In this document: one piece after another, positions 10,562 through 10,591 of the stretch
How positions within the stretch are numbered: position 1 is the first letter of the stretch
Layout of the letters: each line of letters starts with the position of its first letter
NCBI GenBank assembly: GCA_900772565.1
Contig: CAAHET010000066.1
Location: forward strand, 1 to 10,591
Source of the DNA: an uncultured Faecalibacterium sp.
Lineage (GTDB): Bacteria; Bacillota; Clostridia; Oscillospirales; Ruminococcaceae
Length of the DNA stretch: 10,591 nucleotides
Direction: 5' to 3'
Translations under genes and position numbers: made by a program
The notes under the pieces: generated by a model
Told to the model about the DNA's origin: nothing
Database searches by the model: none
Seen by the model: the letters and a program-made list of their open reading frames with translations, nothing else

Positions 10562-10591
10562 TCAGTCACTCTATCCAGCTGAGCTACCAAC
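10517..10591 (-). tRNA. tRNA-Arg(ACG), first two bases outside the window
   Basis: Read on the minus strand, this has GTTGG as acceptor bases 3-7 and the D arm GCTCAGCTGGATAGAGT. The anticodon stem is ACTGA/TCAGT with loop CTACGAA (anticodon ACG at 10557-10559, complement strand). The T arm has loop TTCGAGT, and the gene-encoded end is ACCA. The acceptor 3' strand is CCATCGC. Pairing with the visible 5' bases leaves one T-T mismatch at positions 4 and 69. The tRNA is the integration target: bases from the anticodon loop to CCA come from the 45-bp att repeat, and the rest is host sequence. Confidence 0.93.

Overview
The window holds one complete tRNA-targeted integrated element of about 10.5 kb between two identical 45-bp copies of the 3' part of a tRNA-Arg(ACG) gene (attL 31-75, attR 10517-10561). 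The moderately high GC content, strong AGGAGG-type ribosome binding sites, frequent GTG starts and protein styles (DUF6291-DnaD fusion, YafQ toxin, short XRE proteins) suggest a gut Clostridia host of the Faecalibacterium/Oscillospiraceae kind. That assignment is an inference from style, not from a marker gene. Bases 1-30 are probably host DNA, and the 5' part of the tRNA lies at the right edge, with its first two bases outside the window.

Layout. (1) Left end, 76-302: integrase arm-type repeats and a strong terminator. (2) 303-1733, minus: tyrosine integrase. (3) 1866-2736: a divergent repressor/Cro-type switch with a shared 15-bp palindromic operator. (4) 2733-6044, plus: an early operon with an Xis-like HTH protein, a DUF6291-DnaD replication protein, a DnaB-type helicase and two unknown proteins. 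It is preceded by a repeat-rich regulatory or origin-like region (2835-3000) and ends at a terminator (6080-6112). (5) 6113-7855: a sigma-70-like factor flanked on both sides by non-coding DNA that shares 11-bp repeats, GGTGG/CCACC hairpins and other short words. (6) 7856-8886, minus: HTH regulator, RelB-like antitoxin, YafQ-like toxin and YgiT-type zinc-finger protein in one operon. (7) 8887-9064: a second divergent switch with three related operator-like repeats. (8) 9065-10266, plus: a small basic protein, a conserved phage/ICE-type hypothetical, an XRE regulator and another hypothetical, ending at a terminator (10283-10316). (9) Right end: a cluster of AAGGCA repeats, a 13-bp inverted repeat, attR and the tRNA.

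Together the genes describe an element that can integrate, probably excise, keep itself repressed, replicate with its own helicase and loader, change transcription with its own sigma factor, and stabilise itself with a toxin-antitoxin module. No capsid, terminase, tail, lysis, relaxase or secretion gene is visible. It therefore looks like a satellite or a mobilisable element that needs a helper, rather than a full prophage or conjugative element. The most unusual sequence-level signals are the 11-bp repeat regions around the sigma gene and 25 copies of the octamer CCGCCGGG/CCCGGCGG spread through genes and spacers in both orientations.
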